NCBI GenBank assembly: GCA_902477645.1
Contig: CABSIA010000155.1
Coordinates: 1-6,728, forward strand
DNA length: 6,728 nt
Origin: an uncultured Prevotella sp.
Lineage (GTDB): Bacteria; Bacteroidota; Bacteroidia; Bacteroidales; Bacteroidaceae
Reading direction: 5' to 3'
Part shown: positions 6,231 to 6,728 of the stretch, one piece after another
How positions within the stretch are numbered: the first letter of the stretch is position 1
How the letters are laid out: each line of letters opens with the position of its first letter
Notes under the pieces: model-generated
Database searches by the model: none
What the model was told of the DNA's origin: nothing
Seen by the model: only the letters and a program-made list of their open reading frames with translations
Made by a program: the position numbers and the translations under genes

Positions 6231-6238
6231 TAACTTTG
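6231..6238 (+). promoter_or_regulatory. -7 box of a divergent promoter for the MATE gene
   Basis: TAACTTTG at 6231-6238 fits TAnnTTTG on the plus strand. No good TTTG is found 19-21 bases upstream (6207-6210 reads ACGC), so the promoter may be weak or need an activator. Transcription would begin near 6245, giving a leader of about 80 bases that contains the whole folded repeat at 6255-6321. It overlaps the divergent xseB promoter region. Confidence 0.5.
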
Positions 6239-6254
6239 CACAAAATAAAAAAAG

Positions 6255-6321
6255 AAGCCCCCATGCCCCCCGTGGGGTCTTCATACTTTACAACTACCCC
6301 CTCTGGGGGCTAAGGGGGCTT
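6255..6321 (+). repeat. Cloverleaf-like C/G-rich element in the MATE leader
   Basis: An outer 8-bp stem AAGCCCCC (6255-6262) with GGGGGCTT (6314-6321) encloses two hairpins: a C run (6266-6271) with GGGG (6274-6277), and CCCCC (6297-6301) with GGGGG (6305-6309) around TCT. Together they make a three-way junction ending 5 bases before the ATG at 6327. The near-identical half copy at 5891-5915 argues for a dispersed repeat rather than a dedicated riboswitch. Its place in the leader could still hinder ribosome access or shape transporter expression. Confidence 0.65.
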
Positions 6322-6326
6322 ATATT

Positions 6327-6728
6327 ATGGACAACAGGCATGCAACTTTGGAACTGGGCAGCAAGCCGGTAGGCAAACTGCTGATGCAATATGCGATACC
6401 GGCAATAATAGCCATGACTGCGTCATCGCTTTACAACATGGTCGACTCCATTTTCATCGGACAGGGAGTTGGCGCAATAGCCATTTCCGGACTGGCTATA
6501 ACTTTCCCCTTTATGAACCTATCAGCGGCATTCGGTGCGGCAATAGGCGTCGGGGCATCGACACTGTTGTCGGTGAGGCTCGGACAGAAAGACTACAAAA
6601 CGGCAGAGAACATTCTTGGCAACACCATTACGCTGAATATCATCATCGGCGTAGTGTTTGCCATTGTCTGTCTGCTTGCCCTCGACCCGATATTGAGATT
6701 TTTCGGAGCGAGCGACCAGACAATTATC
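6327..6728 (+). CDS. MATE-family multidrug efflux transporter, 5' part
   Basis: The first 134 residues from the ATG at 6327, open through the right edge; full members have about 440-460 residues. This is an inner-membrane cation-coupled antiporter of the MatE fold. Seen here: a short N-terminus (TLELGSKPVGKLLMQYAIPA), a first membrane helix about 17-38, the family signature LYNMVDSIFIGQGVGAIAIS (35-54), a Gly/Ala-rich second helix with FGAAIGVGAS (69-78), the loop RLGQKDYKTAENILGN (84-99), and a third helix about 100-120. The pattern is that of the DinF/NorM-like branch widespread in Bacteroidetes. The substrate cannot be told from this part. It is divergent from xseB and probably independently transcribed. 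Confidence 0.93.
   Translation, partial: MDNRHATLELGSKPVGKLLMQYAIPAIIAMTASSLYNMVDSIFIGQGVGAIAISGLAITFPFMNLSAAFGAAIGVGASTLLSVRLGQKDYKTAENILGNTITLNIIIGVVFAIVCLLALDPILRFFGASDQTII

Noticed and set aside
6082..6264. 60-codon minus-strand frame
   Set aside because: It overlaps xseB in another frame, has no recognisable composition, and runs through the xseBA promoter.
6255..6321. Known riboswitch class before the transporter
   Set aside because: The stems are simple C/G runs with no conserved unpaired core I recognise, and a half copy occurs in xseA, which fits a repeat better.

Overview
The window looks like chromosomal DNA of a Bacteroidales bacterium (Bacteroides/Prevotella/Muribaculaceae-like; the genus cannot be fixed from this sequence). 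Three things point there: promoters of the Bacteroidetes type (TTTG, about 20 bases, then TAnnTTTG) without clear Shine-Dalgarno sites, the protein families present, and intergenic DNA rich in short palindromic repeats. 

Layout, left to right. Bases 1-2045 (+) hold the 3' part of a large gene for a probable secreted or surface protein: alpha-helical spacers alternate with two related beta-sandwich modules, and it ends in a short tail like those of secreted Bacteroidales proteins. It is followed by a stem-loop terminator and a gene-free stretch (2046-2640) containing several strong hairpins, a possible insertion-sequence end and a GC-rich structured repeat. This stretch separates it from the convergent minus-strand genes. 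Those genes are, in transcription order from the right, xseB (5994-6164) and xseA (4673-5965), the two subunits of exodeoxyribonuclease VII and very probably one operon; ilvE (3572-4588), a branched-chain aminotransferase with its own promoter; and trmB (2641-3414), tRNA (guanine-N7) methyltransferase, probably transcribed together with ilvE. At the right edge a MATE-family efflux transporter (6327 onward, +) is divergent from xseB and starts just after a G/C-rich cloverleaf-like leader.

The genes themselves are ordinary housekeeping functions (DNA repair, amino-acid synthesis, tRNA modification, efflux) beside one accessory surface protein. I see no defence system, phage, CRISPR or novel multi-gene system. 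The noteworthy material is in the repeats. A C-rich element occurs as a full folded copy in the transporter leader and as a half copy read in frame inside the N-terminus of xseA. A GTAG-headed palindrome resembling RAYT-type REP sequences sits among heptamer arrays between ilvE and trmB, and one of these arrays supplies the ilvE stop codon. xseB, at 56 codons, is short enough to be missed by length cut-offs.
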